Shown: positions 27,859-36,749 of the stretch, piece by piece | Position numbering within the stretch: the first letter of the stretch is position 1 | How the letters are laid out: the number at the start of each line of letters is the position of its first letter | Source of the DNA: Achromobacter xylosoxidans | Lineage (GTDB): Bacteria; Pseudomonadota; Gammaproteobacteria; Burkholderiales; Burkholderiaceae_B | Direction: 5' to 3' | DNA length: 64,000 nt | Assembly (NCBI RefSeq): GCF_001457475.1 | Contig: NZ_LN831029.1 | Location: 434,001-498,000, forward strand | Program-made: the position numbers and the translations under genes | Notes under the pieces: model-generated | Seen by the model: only the letters and a program-made list of their open reading frames with translations | Databases searched by the model: none | What the model was told of the DNA's origin: nothing

Positions 27859-28826
27859 GCGAAGGTCCTGGCGGCCAGCTGGGTCTTGGCCTCGGCGTAC
27901 TCGCGGCGCAGCGTGTCGACGATCTGGCGCGTCGGCTGCACGCTGCCGATGTTGCCCACGCCCTGGCCCGCGCCCCAGATGTCCTTCCACGGCTTGACGC
28001 GGCTGGAGCCGAAGTTGGAGGCGCCGCTGTCCGGCTGCGGCAGGTTGGCCGGATCGAGGCCGGCGGCGGCGATGCTGGCCTTCAGGTAGTTGCCGGGGAT
28101 GCCGGTGAAGAACGGGGTGTAGAGAATGTCCGAGGCGCTGGCCTCGACGATGGCGGACTTGTAGCCTTCGCTGGCGTTGGCTTCCTCGCTGGCGATGAAG
28201 CGCGTGCCCATGTAGGCGAAGTCCACGCCCATGGCGAGCGCGGCCAGCACCTGGGCGCCCGAGGTGATGGCGCCCGACAGGATCAGCGGGCCGTCGTAGA
28301 AGCGGCGCACTTCGGACACCAGCGCGAACGGGCTGAGCGTGCCGGCATGGCCGCCCGCGCCCGCGCACACCAGGATCAGCCCGTCCACGCCCGCTTCCAG
28401 CGCCTTTTCGGCGTGGCGGATGGTGGTGACGTCGTGGAACACCTTGCCGCCCCAGTCGTGGATGCCCTTGACCAGGTCGCCGGGGGCGCGCAGGCTGGTG
28501 ATGATCAGCGGCACGCGGTGGCTGGCGCACACCGCCAGGTCCTGTTCGAGCCGGTCGTTGGACTGGTGGATGATCTGGTTGACGGCGTAGGGCGCGACGG
28601 TGGCGCCCGGATTGGCCTCGCGGTACGAGGCCAGCCCCGCCTGGATCTCGTCCAGCCAGTCGGTCAGCAGGCTCTGCGGACGCGCGTTGAGCGCCGGAAA
28701 CGAACCGACGATGCCGCTCGTGCATTGCGCGACGACCAGCTTCGGGTTGGACACGATGAACATGGGGGCGCTGATGACCGGCAGGGACATCTGGCCATAC
28801 AGATCTGTCACGAGGGAGTGGGGCAT
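27855..28826 (-). CDS. Nitronate monooxygenase / 2-nitropropane dioxygenase-like FMN enzyme
   Basis: 323 aa TIM barrel. Typical features: PVISAPMFIVSNPKLVVAQ at the N-terminus, DGLILVCAGAGGHAG (glycine-rich FMN site), ILSGAITSGAQVLAALAMGVDFAYMGTRF. Related enzymes oxidise alkyl nitronates or act as FMN-dependent enoyl reductases; in acyl-CoA clusters the second role is plausible. ATG 28826 is chosen over a TTG at 28862; the ribosome-binding site is weak at both. Divergent from a TetR gene across a palindromic operator. Confidence 0.87.
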   Translation of the reverse strand: MPHSLVTDLYGQMSLPVISAPMFIVSNPKLVVAQCTSGIVGSFPALNARPQSLLTDWLDEIQAGLASYREANPGATVAPYAVNQIIHQSNDRLEQDLAVCASHRVPLIITSLRAPGDLVKGIHDWGGKVFHDVTTIRHAEKALEAGVDGLILVCAGAGGHAGTLSPFALVSEVRRFYDGPLILSGAITSGAQVLAALAMGVDFAYMGTRFIASEEANASEGYKSAIVEASASDILYTPFFTGIPGNYLKASIAAAGLDPANLPQPDSGASNFGSSRVKPWKDIWGAGQGVGNIGSVQPTRQIVDTLRREYAEAKTQLAARTFA

Positions 28827-28903
28827 AACGGCGTCACGTGTGGTTTCGGGTTGAGCGCCCAAGCCGCGCTTGCATGGCGGAAAGGGATGTGCCTACAATT
28901 ACC

Positions 28904-28919
28904 TACCGACCGTCCGGTA
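28904..28919. promoter_or_regulatory. TetR-type operator candidate TACCG-N6-CGGTA
   Basis: Inverted repeat TACCGACCGTCCGGTA between the divergent nitronate monooxygenase and TetR genes. Its ACCGACCG core resembles operators of TetR regulators of fatty-acid metabolism. It lies just upstream of an AT-rich stretch (TTAATTAATCTTTATTTAAC) that may hold the promoters. Confidence 0.5.
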
Positions 28920-29025
28920 ATTAATTAATCTTTATTTAACGGCAAGCGCCGAACCGCTGTCAATGGAACGGGACCGCCCGCGGTCCGGCATTGCCTGCCT
29001 CGACGCCGCCTCACCAGGTTCCCTC

Positions 29026-29649
29026 ATGGCGACTTCCGCAGCCCCCGCCACCAAACGCGCCCGCGCCGGCCGCCCGCCGACCCTGGCGGCGCCGCGCGAA
29101 CGCATCCTGGCCGAAGCCGCCAAGCTGTTCGCGCGCAGCGGCTACGACGGCAGTTCGGTGTCGGACCTGGCCGCCGCCATTGGCGTGTCCAAGGCCGCCA
29201 TCTATCACTACTTCACCACCAAGCAGGACATCTACGACGCCATCATCCTGGCGGTGTTGAGCGGCCTGAACCAGAGCGTCGGCCAGGACGTGGCGCGCGC
29301 CGAGGGCGGCGCCGCCCGCCTGCGCGCCTTCATGGTCGGCCACGCCCGCTATTTCGAGCAGCACCACGCCGAGTTCGTCACCATGCTGATCGGCTATTCC
29401 GGCATGGCGCTGCCCGAGCGCGAGGACGCCGCCCGGCTGCGCGACGGCTACGAGAAGCGCCTGCGCGACTTGATCGCGCAGGGCGTGGCCGAAGGCGCGT
29501 TCCGGCCGCTGGACGTGCCCGCCACCGGCCGCGCCGTGCTGTCGATGCTGAACTGGATGGTGCGCTGGTACAAGCCCGGCCAGGGCGACAGCGCCGAGAC
29601 CATCGCCGCCGGCTATTTCGATTTACTGGTTGGCGGCATGCGCCCCTGA
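29026..29649 (+). CDS. TetR/AcrR-family transcriptional regulator
   Basis: 207 aa. N-terminal HTH: RERILAEAAKLFARSGYDGSSVSDLAAAIG, then VSKAAIYHYFTTKQDIYDAI; the C-terminal ligand domain resembles TetR_C_33-type regulators of acyl-CoA metabolism. The upstream ATG at 28963 gives extra residues without homology; ATG 29026 is closer to the domain. Followed after 35 bp by the acyl-CoA dehydrogenase gene, so it is probably co-transcribed and autoregulated through the operator at 28904-28919. Confidence 0.9.
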   Translation: MATSAAPATKRARAGRPPTLAAPRERILAEAAKLFARSGYDGSSVSDLAAAIGVSKAAIYHYFTTKQDIYDAIILAVLSGLNQSVGQDVARAEGGAARLRAFMVGHARYFEQHHAEFVTMLIGYSGMALPEREDAARLRDGYEKRLRDLIAQGVAEGAFRPLDVPATGRAVLSMLNWMVRWYKPGQGDSAETIAAGYFDLLVGGMRP

Positions 29650-29684
29650 GCGCCGCCGCCCCGCACTCCCGAGAGACTGACATC

Positions 29685-30833
29685 ATGGCCCTGGACACCG
29701 AAACCCTGACCCTGTTGCTGGACGCCGTGCGCCGCTTCGTGCACGAACGCCTGATTCCCGCCGAGGACGAACTGGCCGCCAGCGGCCAGGTGCCGCCGGA
29801 CATCGTCGCCGAAATGCGCGAGCTGGGCCTGTTCGGCCTGTCGATCTCGCCCGACCACGGCGGCCTGGGCCTGACGATGGAAGAAGAAGTGAAGGTGGTG
29901 TTCGAACTGGGCCAGACCTCGCCCGCGTTCCGTTCGCTGGCCGGCACCAACATCGGCATCGGCTCGCAGGCCATCGTGCTGGCCGGCACCGACGAACAGC
30001 GCGCCCGTTACCTGCCGCGCCTGGCCAGCGGCGAACTGATCGGCTCGTTCGCGTTGACCGAACCCGACGCCGGCTCCGACGCCATGGCGCTGCGCCTGTC
30101 GGCCGAACGCGACGGCGACCACTACGTGCTCAACGGCACCAAGCGCTACATCACCAACGCGCCCATCGCCGGCCTGTTCTCGGTGATGGCGCGCACCGCG
30201 CCCGAACGCCGCGCCAATTCCATTTCGTGCTTTCTGGTCGAAGCCGGCACGCCTGGCCTCATCATCGGCAAGCCCGACAAGAAAATGGGCCAGGCCGGCG
30301 CGCTCACCAGCGACGTGGTCTTCGACAACTGCCGCGTCCCCGCCTCGGCCCTGCTGGGCGGCGAGGAAGGCAACGGTTTCCGCACCTCGATGCGCGTGCT
30401 GGACAAGGGCCGCCTGCACATCTCGGCCCTGTGCGTCGGCATCGCCGACCGCCTGCTGCGTGACGCCGTCAAATACGCCACCGAACGCAAGCAGTTCGGC
30501 CAGCCCATCGCCGAGTTCCAGCTGATCCAGGCCATGATCGCCGACAGCCAGGCCGAACTCTACGCCGCCCGCTGCATGGTGCTGGACGCCGCCCGCCTGC
30601 GCGACCGCGGCGAGAACACCACCATGCAGGCCGCCTGCTGCAAGCTCTACGCCACCGAAATGGTCGGCCGCGTCGCCGACCGCGCCGTCCAGATCCACGG
30701 CGGCGCCGGCTACATGTCCGAATACGCCGTGGAACGCTTCTACCGTGACGTGCGCCTCTTCCGCATCTTCGAAGGCACCTCGCAAATCCAGCAACTGGTC
30801 ATCGCCCGCGAGGTCATCAAGGCCAACAGTTAA
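29685..30833 (+). CDS. Acyl-CoA dehydrogenase (FAD-dependent)
   Basis: 382 aa. Introduces the alpha,beta double bond in acyl-CoA. Seen: helical N-terminal domain, SFALTEPDAGSDAMALR (FAD/substrate motif), YITNAPIAG, and the C-terminal IHGGAGYMSEYAVERFYRDVR, with the catalytic base Glu in RIFEGTSQIQ. The acyl-chain preference cannot be read. It follows the TetR gene and precedes the 564-bp gap with the inverted repeat, so its transcript may end there. Confidence 0.95.
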   Translation: MALDTETLTLLLDAVRRFVHERLIPAEDELAASGQVPPDIVAEMRELGLFGLSISPDHGGLGLTMEEEVKVVFELGQTSPAFRSLAGTNIGIGSQAIVLAGTDEQRARYLPRLASGELIGSFALTEPDAGSDAMALRLSAERDGDHYVLNGTKRYITNAPIAGLFSVMARTAPERRANSISCFLVEAGTPGLIIGKPDKKMGQAGALTSDVVFDNCRVPASALLGGEEGNGFRTSMRVLDKGRLHISALCVGIADRLLRDAVKYATERKQFGQPIAEFQLIQAMIADSQAELYAARCMVLDAARLRDRGENTTMQAACCKLYATEMVGRVADRAVQIHGGAGYMSEYAVERFYRDVRLFRIFEGTSQIQQLVIAREVIKANS

Positions 30834-31397
30834 GCCGTGCGAAGGCGTGGCGGGCATCCACCCGCCACCCCCGATGCCGACACCTCAACACTGGAGCAAC
30901 AGGGCAGGGCGCCATGCATCGTGTGCCGCGAGGCGCCCATGCAACGTGAAGGTCCTCCACCCCCGCGCAGCGTCATCCTCCAACCGCAAAACAGCATGTA
31001 AGCCAAAAAAGGCTGCCCGCGCAGCCGCCTTTGGCGGGCCCCGCCCCACCCCTCATCCCCCCGTGGTCGTCACCAGAATGCCAAGCACACCGTCCGTCCC
31101 AGCACCCGCGATGAGCCTTCAGCGCAGCCCTTTGCGGTGTGGCGTGGGGAATGGGGGGCGTGTAGATGCGCCCGACGGAATCCGAAGGAGTCGCCGCAGG
31201 CGAGGACGAGGATGAGTAAGGGGCAGTCCGGAGCGAACGCTCCGGACCGCAATCGTAGCCCCCCATTCCCCACGCCACACCGCAAAGGGCGTCTAAAGAA
31301 CCACCCGCGTCCCCCCAAAACGACCACCCCAACACACCCAAGCCCCCACCGGCTAATATCCCCACTGACCCAATCCTCTCTGGCGAAAAGATAAAAG
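30834..31397. other. 564-bp non-coding gap containing a large inverted repeat
   Basis: No gene is supported; the several open frames here lack family features, overlap each other and run through an inverted repeat. The first ~290 bp show nothing notable. The second part holds the palindromic element at 31127-31290, then a C-rich stretch leading to the CoA-transferase gene. Confidence 0.6.
31127..31290. repeat. 164-bp element with perfect 33-bp inverted arms
   Basis: Left arm 31127-31159 and right arm 31258-31290 are exact reverse complements over 33 nt (left arm starts GCCCTTTGCGGTGTGGCG). The 98-bp core contains a second perfect palindrome with 10-bp arms (GTCCGGAGCG and complement, 31226-31247) around AA. 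No target-site duplication is visible. It could be a MITE-like or other dispersed palindromic element, or encode a long hairpin RNA. Confidence 0.8.
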
Positions 31398-32627
31398 ATG
31401 TCGCAACGTCCCGCTCCCCTGACAGGCATCCGCGTCCTGGACCTGACCCGCGTGCTCGCCGGCCCCTGGTGCACCCAGAACCTGGCCGACCTCGGCGCCG
31501 AAGTCATCAAGATCGAGCGCCCCGGCGCCGGTGACGACACCCGCGCCTGGGGCCCCCCGTACCTGAAGGACGCGGCTGGCAACGACACCACCGAGGCCGC
31601 CTACTACCTCTCGGCCAACCGCAACAAGTTCTCCGTCGCCCTCGACATCGCCTCGCCGCGCGGCGCCGAACTGGTGCGCGAACTGGCCCTGCAGAGCGAC
31701 ATCCTGGTCGAGAACTTCAAGGTCGGCGGCCTGGCCAAGTACGGCCTGGACTACGCCAGCCTGAAGGAAGCGAACCCGCGCCTGATCTACTGCTCGATCA
31801 CCGGCTTCGGCCAGACCGGTCCCTACGCCAGCCGCCCCGGCTACGACTTCATGATCCAGGGCATGGGCGGCCTGATGAGCATCACCGGCGAGCGCGACGA
31901 CCTGCCCGGCGGCGGTCCGCAGAAGGCGGGCGTGGCCGTGGCCGACCTGATGACCGGCATGTACTCCACCGTCGGCATCCTGGCCGCGCTGCACGAGCGC
32001 TCGGTCAGCGGCCTGGGCCAGCACATCGACATGGCGCTGCTGGATTGCCAGGTCGCCATGCTGGCGAACCAGAACCTGAACTTCATGACCTCCGGCAACG
32101 CCCCGCGCCGCGCCGGCAACGCGCACCAGAATCTGGTGCCGTACCAGGTCTTCGCCGCCAGCGACGGCCACCTGATCGTCGCCGTGGGCAACGACAGCCA
32201 GTTCCGCAACTATTGCGGCGCCATCGGCCTGCCCGAACTCTCGGCCGACCCGCGTTTTTCCACCAACCCGCAGCGCGTCAAGAACCGCGAGGCGCTGGTG
32301 CCGCTGCTGGCCGAACGCATGGCCACCGGCGCGCGCGACCACTGGCTCGCCTCGCTCGAGGCCGTGGGCGTGCCGGCCGGCCCGATCAATACGCTCGACC
32401 AGGTCTACGAAGACCCGCAGGTGCTGGCGCGCGGCATGAAGCGCGAACTGCCGCATCCGACCGCGGGCACCGTGCCCATGGCCGCCAGTCCGCTGAAGTT
32501 CTCGGGCAGCCCGGTCGAATACCGTCGCGCCCCGCCCATGCTGGGCGAGCACACCGCGCAGGTGCTGTCCGAAAAGCTCGGGCTGTCGGACGCGGAGATC
32601 CAGGCGCTGGCGCAAAGCCCGTCCTGA
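31398..32627 (+). CDS. Class III CoA-transferase (CaiB/BaiF family)
   Basis: 409 aa. Moves CoA between carboxylic acids via an aspartyl-CoA thioester. Seen: N-terminal GIRVLDLTRVLAGPWCTQNLADLGAEVIKIE, SANRNKFSVALD, and GVAVADLMTGMYSTVGILAAL, whose Asp is the likely catalytic nucleophile. It probably activates an organic acid for degradation by the neighbouring acyl-CoA enzymes. The 3-hydroxyacyl-CoA dehydrogenase gene follows 51 bp later. Confidence 0.93.
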   Translation: MSQRPAPLTGIRVLDLTRVLAGPWCTQNLADLGAEVIKIERPGAGDDTRAWGPPYLKDAAGNDTTEAAYYLSANRNKFSVALDIASPRGAELVRELALQSDILVENFKVGGLAKYGLDYASLKEANPRLIYCSITGFGQTGPYASRPGYDFMIQGMGGLMSITGERDDLPGGGPQKAGVAVADLMTGMYSTVGILAALHERSVSGLGQHIDMALLDCQVAMLANQNLNFMTSGNAPRRAGNAHQNLVPYQVFAASDGHLIVAVGNDSQFRNYCGAIGLPELSADPRFSTNPQRVKNREALVPLLAERMATGARDHWLASLEAVGVPAGPINTLDQVYEDPQVLARGMKRELPHPTAGTVPMAASPLKFSGSPVEYRRAPPMLGEHTAQVLSEKLGLSDAEIQALAQSPS

Positions 32628-32678
32628 TACCCCCGCAGCGCGCGGCGCACACACCATTCCAATGACAGGCAGGAGAAG

Positions 32679-34208
32679 TTGATGACGGAGATTCAAACCA
32701 TCGGCGTCGTGGGCGCCGGGGCCATGGGGCGTGGCATCGCCCAGATCGCGGCGCAGGCCGGCTTGCGGGTGCGCTTGTACGACACCAGCGCCGACGCCGT
32801 GGCCGCCGCGCGCGAGTCGCTGCGCCAGACCTGGGACAAGCTGGCCCAGAAGGGCAAGCTGACCGCCGCCGACGCGCAGGCCGCGCTGGAGCGGGTCGAG
32901 TCCGCCACCGCGCTGACCGACATGTCGCAATGCCAGCTGGTGGTCGAAGCCATCGTCGAGCGCCTGGACGTCAAGCGCGACCTGTTCGCGGCGCTGGAAG
33001 GCGTGGTGGCCGACGACTGCATCCTGGCCTCCAACACCTCGTCGCTGTCGATCACCGCCATCGCCGCCGCCTGCAAGCTGCCGCAACGCGTCGCCGGCTA
33101 TCACTTCTTCAACCCGGTGGCGCTGATGAAGGTGGTCGAGGTCATCGACGGCCTGCGCAGCGCGCGCGAGACCGGCGACGCGCTGGCCGAACTGGCGCGC
33201 CGCATGGGCCACACGCCGGTGCGCGCCAAGGACATGCCCGGCTTCATCGTCAACCACGCCGGTCGCGGCATGAACACCGAAGGCCTGCGCGTGGCGCAGG
33301 AATCGGTGGCGAGCTTCGCGCAGGTGGATGCCATCATGCGCGAGCAGGCCGGCTTCCGCATGGGCCCGTTCGAGCTGCTGGACCTGACCGCGCTGGACGT
33401 TTCGCATCCGGTGATGGAATCCATCTACCGCCAGTTCTTCGACGAGCCGCGCTTTCGCCCGTCGCCCATCACCACCGTGCGCCTGGCCGGCGGCCTGATC
33501 GGCCGCAAGGCCGGCGAGGGCTTCTACAAGTACGTCGACGGCCAGAAGCAAGTGCCCGCCGAGCCGCCCGTGCCGGCGCTGCCGCAAGGCCTGAAGGTCT
33601 GGGTCAGCCCGCGCCACGCGGAAGGTTACGCGCGCGCCACCGCGCTGCTGGAAAAGCTGGGCGCGCCGCTGGTGTCCGGTTCCACGCCGGCGGCCGATGC
33701 GCTCATCATCGTCACGCCGTTCGGTGAAGACGTGTCCACCACGGTGTCGGCCCAAGGGCTGGATCCGGCGCGCTGCGTCGGCCTCGATACCCTGCACGCG
33801 TTCGACAAGGCCAAGCGCCGCACCCTGATGGTGTCGCCGGCAACCGAGGCCAAATGGCGCGATGCCGCGCACGCGGTGCTGGCCGGCGACGGCGTGCCGG
33901 TGTCGGTGGTCGAGGATTCGCCGGGCTTCGTCGCGCAGCGCATCGTGGCCATGATCGTCAACATCGCCGCCGACATCGCGCAACAGCAGATCGCCACGCC
34001 GGAAGACATCGACCGCGCCGTGACCCTGGGCCTGGGATATCCGGTGGGCCCGCTGGCCCTGGGCGATGCGCTGGGCGCGGAGCGCATCCTGGAGATCCTG
34101 AAGAGCATGCAGCGCGTCACGGGCGACCCGCGCTACCGTCCCAGCCTGTGGCTGCAACGCCGCGTGCAGTTGGGCATGTCGCTGCTCAAGACCTCGGCCG
34201 CCGACTGA
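32679..34208 (+). CDS. 3-hydroxyacyl-CoA dehydrogenase (long form, PaaH-like)
   Basis: 509 aa. NAD-dependent oxidation of 3-hydroxyacyl-CoA. N-terminal Rossmann fold GVVGAGAMGRGIAQIAAQAG; catalytic His in AGYHFFNPVALMKVVEVI; first C-terminal helical domain around PGFIVNHAGRGMNTE, followed by a degenerate repeat and a second 3HCDH_C domain (SPGFVAQRIVAMIVNIAADI). The double C-terminal domain fits PaaH-type enzymes. Last gene of the plus-strand acyl-CoA group, ended by a strong terminator. Confidence 0.93.
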   Translation: MMTEIQTIGVVGAGAMGRGIAQIAAQAGLRVRLYDTSADAVAAARESLRQTWDKLAQKGKLTAADAQAALERVESATALTDMSQCQLVVEAIVERLDVKRDLFAALEGVVADDCILASNTSSLSITAIAAACKLPQRVAGYHFFNPVALMKVVEVIDGLRSARETGDALAELARRMGHTPVRAKDMPGFIVNHAGRGMNTEGLRVAQESVASFAQVDAIMREQAGFRMGPFELLDLTALDVSHPVMESIYRQFFDEPRFRPSPITTVRLAGGLIGRKAGEGFYKYVDGQKQVPAEPPVPALPQGLKVWVSPRHAEGYARATALLEKLGAPLVSGSTPAADALIIVTPFGEDVSTTVSAQGLDPARCVGLDTLHAFDKAKRRTLMVSPATEAKWRDAAHAVLAGDGVPVSVVEDSPGFVAQRIVAMIVNIAADIAQQQIATPEDIDRAVTLGLGYPVGPLALGDALGAERILEILKSMQRVTGDPRYRPSLWLQRRVQLGMSLLKTSAAD

Positions 34209-34234
34209 CGCGAAGCGCCGCCGGAAACAAAAAA

Positions 34235-34256
34235 GCCCCTCGATGCATCGAGGGGC
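34235..34256. terminator. Bidirectional intrinsic terminator
   Basis: A 22-bp perfect palindrome (arms GCCCCTCGATG and complement) with six A on the left and eight T on the right. It ends the acyl-CoA operon on the plus strand and the cytochrome c gene on the minus strand. Confidence 0.92.
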
Positions 34257-34306
34257 TTTTTTTCGGGCCCGCGGGACTCGCGGTCGCGCGGCGCGAAGGG
34301 TAGCGC

Positions 34307-35230
34307 TTACTTGGCCGCATCCACCATGTACTGGACCGCCGCGCGGATGTCGTCTTCCGAAGCGTTGGCCGCGCCGCCCTTGGGCGGCATGGGCGGCTTG
34401 CCCTGCATCGCGACCTTGACCATGGCGTCCATGCCGGTCTTGATGTAGGGCTCCCAGGCGGCCTTGTCGCCGAACTTGGGGGCGTTGGCCACGCCGGTGG
34501 CGTGACAGGCGAAACAGACGCTCTTATAGAGCTTTTCACCAGCGGGATTGACCGTGGCGGCCTGTTGCGGCGCGGCGGCCGGTGCCGGTGCGGCGGCAGG
34601 CGCGGCAGCAGCGGGGGCCGGGGCAGCAGCAGCGGGGGCGGCGGCGGCCGGGGCGGGCGCGGCAGCCGGAGCCGCAGCGGCCGGCGCGGCGTCGCCTTCC
34701 TTCTTGGCGCCTTCCTCAGCCGGCGCGGCCGGTTCCGGCAGCGAACCGCCCGACTTGTTGGCCATGTAGACCACGGCGCGCGCGACCTCGAAGTCGGACA
34801 GCGTCGGGTTGCCGCCCTTGGCGGGCATGCCACCCTTGCCATGCAGCGCGACGTTCATCATTGCGTCGAAACCGGACTTGATGAAGGGCGCCCAGGCGGC
34901 GTTGTCGCCCACCTTGGGAGCGCCGGCCACGCCGGCGGTATGACAGGCCGTACAGACGGCTTGGAAGACTTGTTCGCCGGTCTTGAAGACCTTGGGCGCG
35001 TTGGCGTCGACCAGCGCGAACCCGGCGACGGGGGCAATGCGTTTGGTGACGGCTTCGGTGGATAGCGTATCCGAGCCGGCGCCGACCTTGGAGCCCGAGG
35101 CGACCATGTTCACCAGTAGGATGATGATGGCGATAGGCACCACGAAGGCCAGTATGACCGTGACGATCAGTTGCTTCGGGGTCTTGATGGGGGAGGAGTG
35201 CTCTTCTATGTGTTCCTGCTCGTTGCTCAT
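34307..35230 (-). CDS. Membrane-anchored dihaem cytochrome c (c5-like)
   Basis: 307 aa. One N-terminal membrane helix (about residues 20-42, LIVTVILAFVVPIAIIILLV), then two class I cytochrome c domains with CTACH and CFACH haem sites and Met ligands in GMPAKGG and PPMPPKGG. An Ala/Pro-rich linker of about 60 residues joins them. Likely a periplasmic electron carrier tethered to the inner membrane, perhaps for a terminal oxidase. ATG 35230 has AGGA upstream; a TTG two codons earlier is less likely. Confidence 0.9.
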   Translation of the reverse strand: MSNEQEHIEEHSSPIKTPKQLIVTVILAFVVPIAIIILLVNMVASGSKVGAGSDTLSTEAVTKRIAPVAGFALVDANAPKVFKTGEQVFQAVCTACHTAGVAGAPKVGDNAAWAPFIKSGFDAMMNVALHGKGGMPAKGGNPTLSDFEVARAVVYMANKSGGSLPEPAAPAEEGAKKEGDAAPAAAAPAAAPAPAAAAPAAAAPAPAAAAPAAAPAPAAAPQQAATVNPAGEKLYKSVCFACHATGVANAPKFGDKAAWEPYIKTGMDAMVKVAMQGKPPMPPKGGAANASEDDIRAAVQYMVDAAK

Positions 35231-35459
35231 GACCAAATCCTGCTAACGGGTACCGGGGCGCCTGGCGGCGGCAACAGAAAATCAGTACTGCACAAAGGGC
35301 GGCAAAAGCAGACCGCCTTGCAAGCAAACGCTGGATTATATAACGGTGTCACGGACACGCGTCCAACGTCCGGACGGGGTTTTCACGCAGTTTGCCCGGC
35401 GAATTGATCCACTTCATGCAGATTGCGCAAAACTGGGTACAATACCGCCTCCTTGCGCT

Positions 35460-35534
35460 GCGCCCGTAGTTCAATGGATAGAATGAGAGTTTCCGAAGCT
35501 CTTGATACAGGTTCGATTCCTGTCGGGCGCGCCA
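35460..35534 (+). tRNA. tRNA-Arg (anticodon CCG)
   Basis: 75 nt with encoded CCA. Acceptor GCGCCCG pairs with CGGGCGC (35524-35530), discriminator G35531. D-arm GTTC/GAAT, anticodon arm AGAGT-TTCCGAA-GCTCT giving anticodon CCG (reads CGG), T-arm ACAGG-TTCGATT-CCTGT. A TACAAT (35438-35443) upstream is a possible -10. No integrase gene or att-like repeat was found near the 3' end. Confidence 0.96.
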
Positions 35535-35567
35535 TCGACCAAATGGCCAATCATCGCCGCTGGCCCA

Positions 35568-36749
35568 TCATCGCGTTGCCGCAACGGCGTCGCGGATGGC
35601 CAATGCGATGCCGATGCCCAGGCCGGCCAACAGCACGCCGGCGGCCTGATGGGCCGTTCCGGACGCAAGCAGCGGCGCCGCCAGCGGCACCAGCGACAGA
35701 ATGGACACGTTGTTCAGCGTCTCCGCCGCGGCCAGCACCGCGCCCTTGTCCCGATCCGATCGTTTCGCCAATACGGCTGTGGATAGCGGCGCGCCCGCGC
35801 CCAGCGCGGCGCCCCACGCCGCCAGGCAAGCCAGCGCGCCGGGCAGTGGCAACGGCAGAAGATAGAACGCCGCCACGCAACCCCCGAGCAGCGTGGTGGT
35901 GATGACCAAAGCGCCTTCTTCTCCGCAGCCCAGCCGGCGCAGCGCGCCGGTGGAAAGGTTGCCGACCCCCAGCCCGATGCCGAACGCCGTTGCGCTCAGG
36001 CCGACCTGCGCCACGTCCAGCTGATAGCGCGCGCGCAGGATTTCCCCCGAAAGCAGGAAGGCGGCCACGCCCGCGCCGTTCCAGAGCCCTTTGGCCAACA
36101 GCGGACGCACGATGGTCCGCGCGCGCAGCCAATGTATTGCGCTGCGCTGGCGCGGCGCGCGCGCGGCGTGCCGGCGCGGTATCGACATGCCGCTGACAAC
36201 GCAGGCGACAAGGCAGCCCGCCGACGTCAGCAGGAACGGTGCGCGCCAGCCGATCCAGTCGGTCAGCAGGCCGGCCAGCGCGGGCCCCATCGCGATGCCC
36301 GCCGTCATGCCCAGCATGACGACGCCCATGGCCGCGGCCTGGCGGTCGCGCGGCATGATGTCGGCGACCAGCGCGAACGCATTCGGAATGATGACGGCGG
36401 AGGCGAGGCCGCCGAAAATCCGCAGCGCCATCGCGACCTCCAGGGTTGGCGCCAACGCGACGCCGACGCCGTCGATCGCGAATGACAGCAGGCCGGCCAG
36501 CAACAGCCGGCGCCGATCGACGCGATCCGATAGGTGGCCAAGGATCGGCGCCGCGATGGCGTAGGCGAACGCGTAGCTGGAAACCAGCCACGCGGCCTGG
36601 GCCGGACTGGCGCGAAAGGCGTCGGCCAGCGGGTTCAACATCGGCGCGAGCATGAACTCGCTCGCGCCGACGAAAAACACGGACAGGGAAAGTGCGGACA
36701 GCAAGTGGCGTCCGTTGCCGACGTCGGCAATGGTTCTGGAACAGGACAT
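35568..36749 (-). CDS. MFS transporter (drug/arabinose exporter-like, 12 TM)
   Basis: 393 aa with about 12 hydrophobic helices. The MFS signature appears as ILGHLSDRVDRRRLLLAG after TM2, and GMTAGIAMGPALAGLL is the antiporter-like motif C in TM5. The fold and length suit the DHA1 family of proton-driven exporters; the substrate is unknown. ATG 36749 with GGAG at 7-nt spacing is preferred; the frame upstream encodes low-quality sequence. Transcribed toward tRNA-Arg and divergent from the CMD/epimerase/ohr operon. Confidence 0.9.
   Translation of the reverse strand: MSCSRTIADVGNGRHLLSALSLSVFFVGASEFMLAPMLNPLADAFRASPAQAAWLVSSYAFAYAIAAPILGHLSDRVDRRRLLLAGLLSFAIDGVGVALAPTLEVAMALRIFGGLASAVIIPNAFALVADIMPRDRQAAAMGVVMLGMTAGIAMGPALAGLLTDWIGWRAPFLLTSAGCLVACVVSGMSIPRRHAARAPRQRSAIHWLRARTIVRPLLAKGLWNGAGVAAFLLSGEILRARYQLDVAQVGLSATAFGIGLGVGNLSTGALRRLGCGEEGALVITTTLLGGCVAAFYLLPLPLPGALACLAAWGAALGAGAPLSTAVLAKRSDRDKGAVLAAAETLNNVSILSLVPLAAPLLASGTAHQAAGVLLAGLGIGIALAIRDAVAATR

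Noticed and set aside
30973..31591. Overlapping minus-strand open frames of 130 and 173 aa
   Set aside because: They read through the perfect inverted repeat and into the CoA-transferase gene in antisense, without ribosome-binding sites or domains.
35460..35534. tRNA-Arg as an integration site of a genomic island
   Set aside because: No integrase, no repeated tRNA 3' end and no change in gene type or composition on either side.
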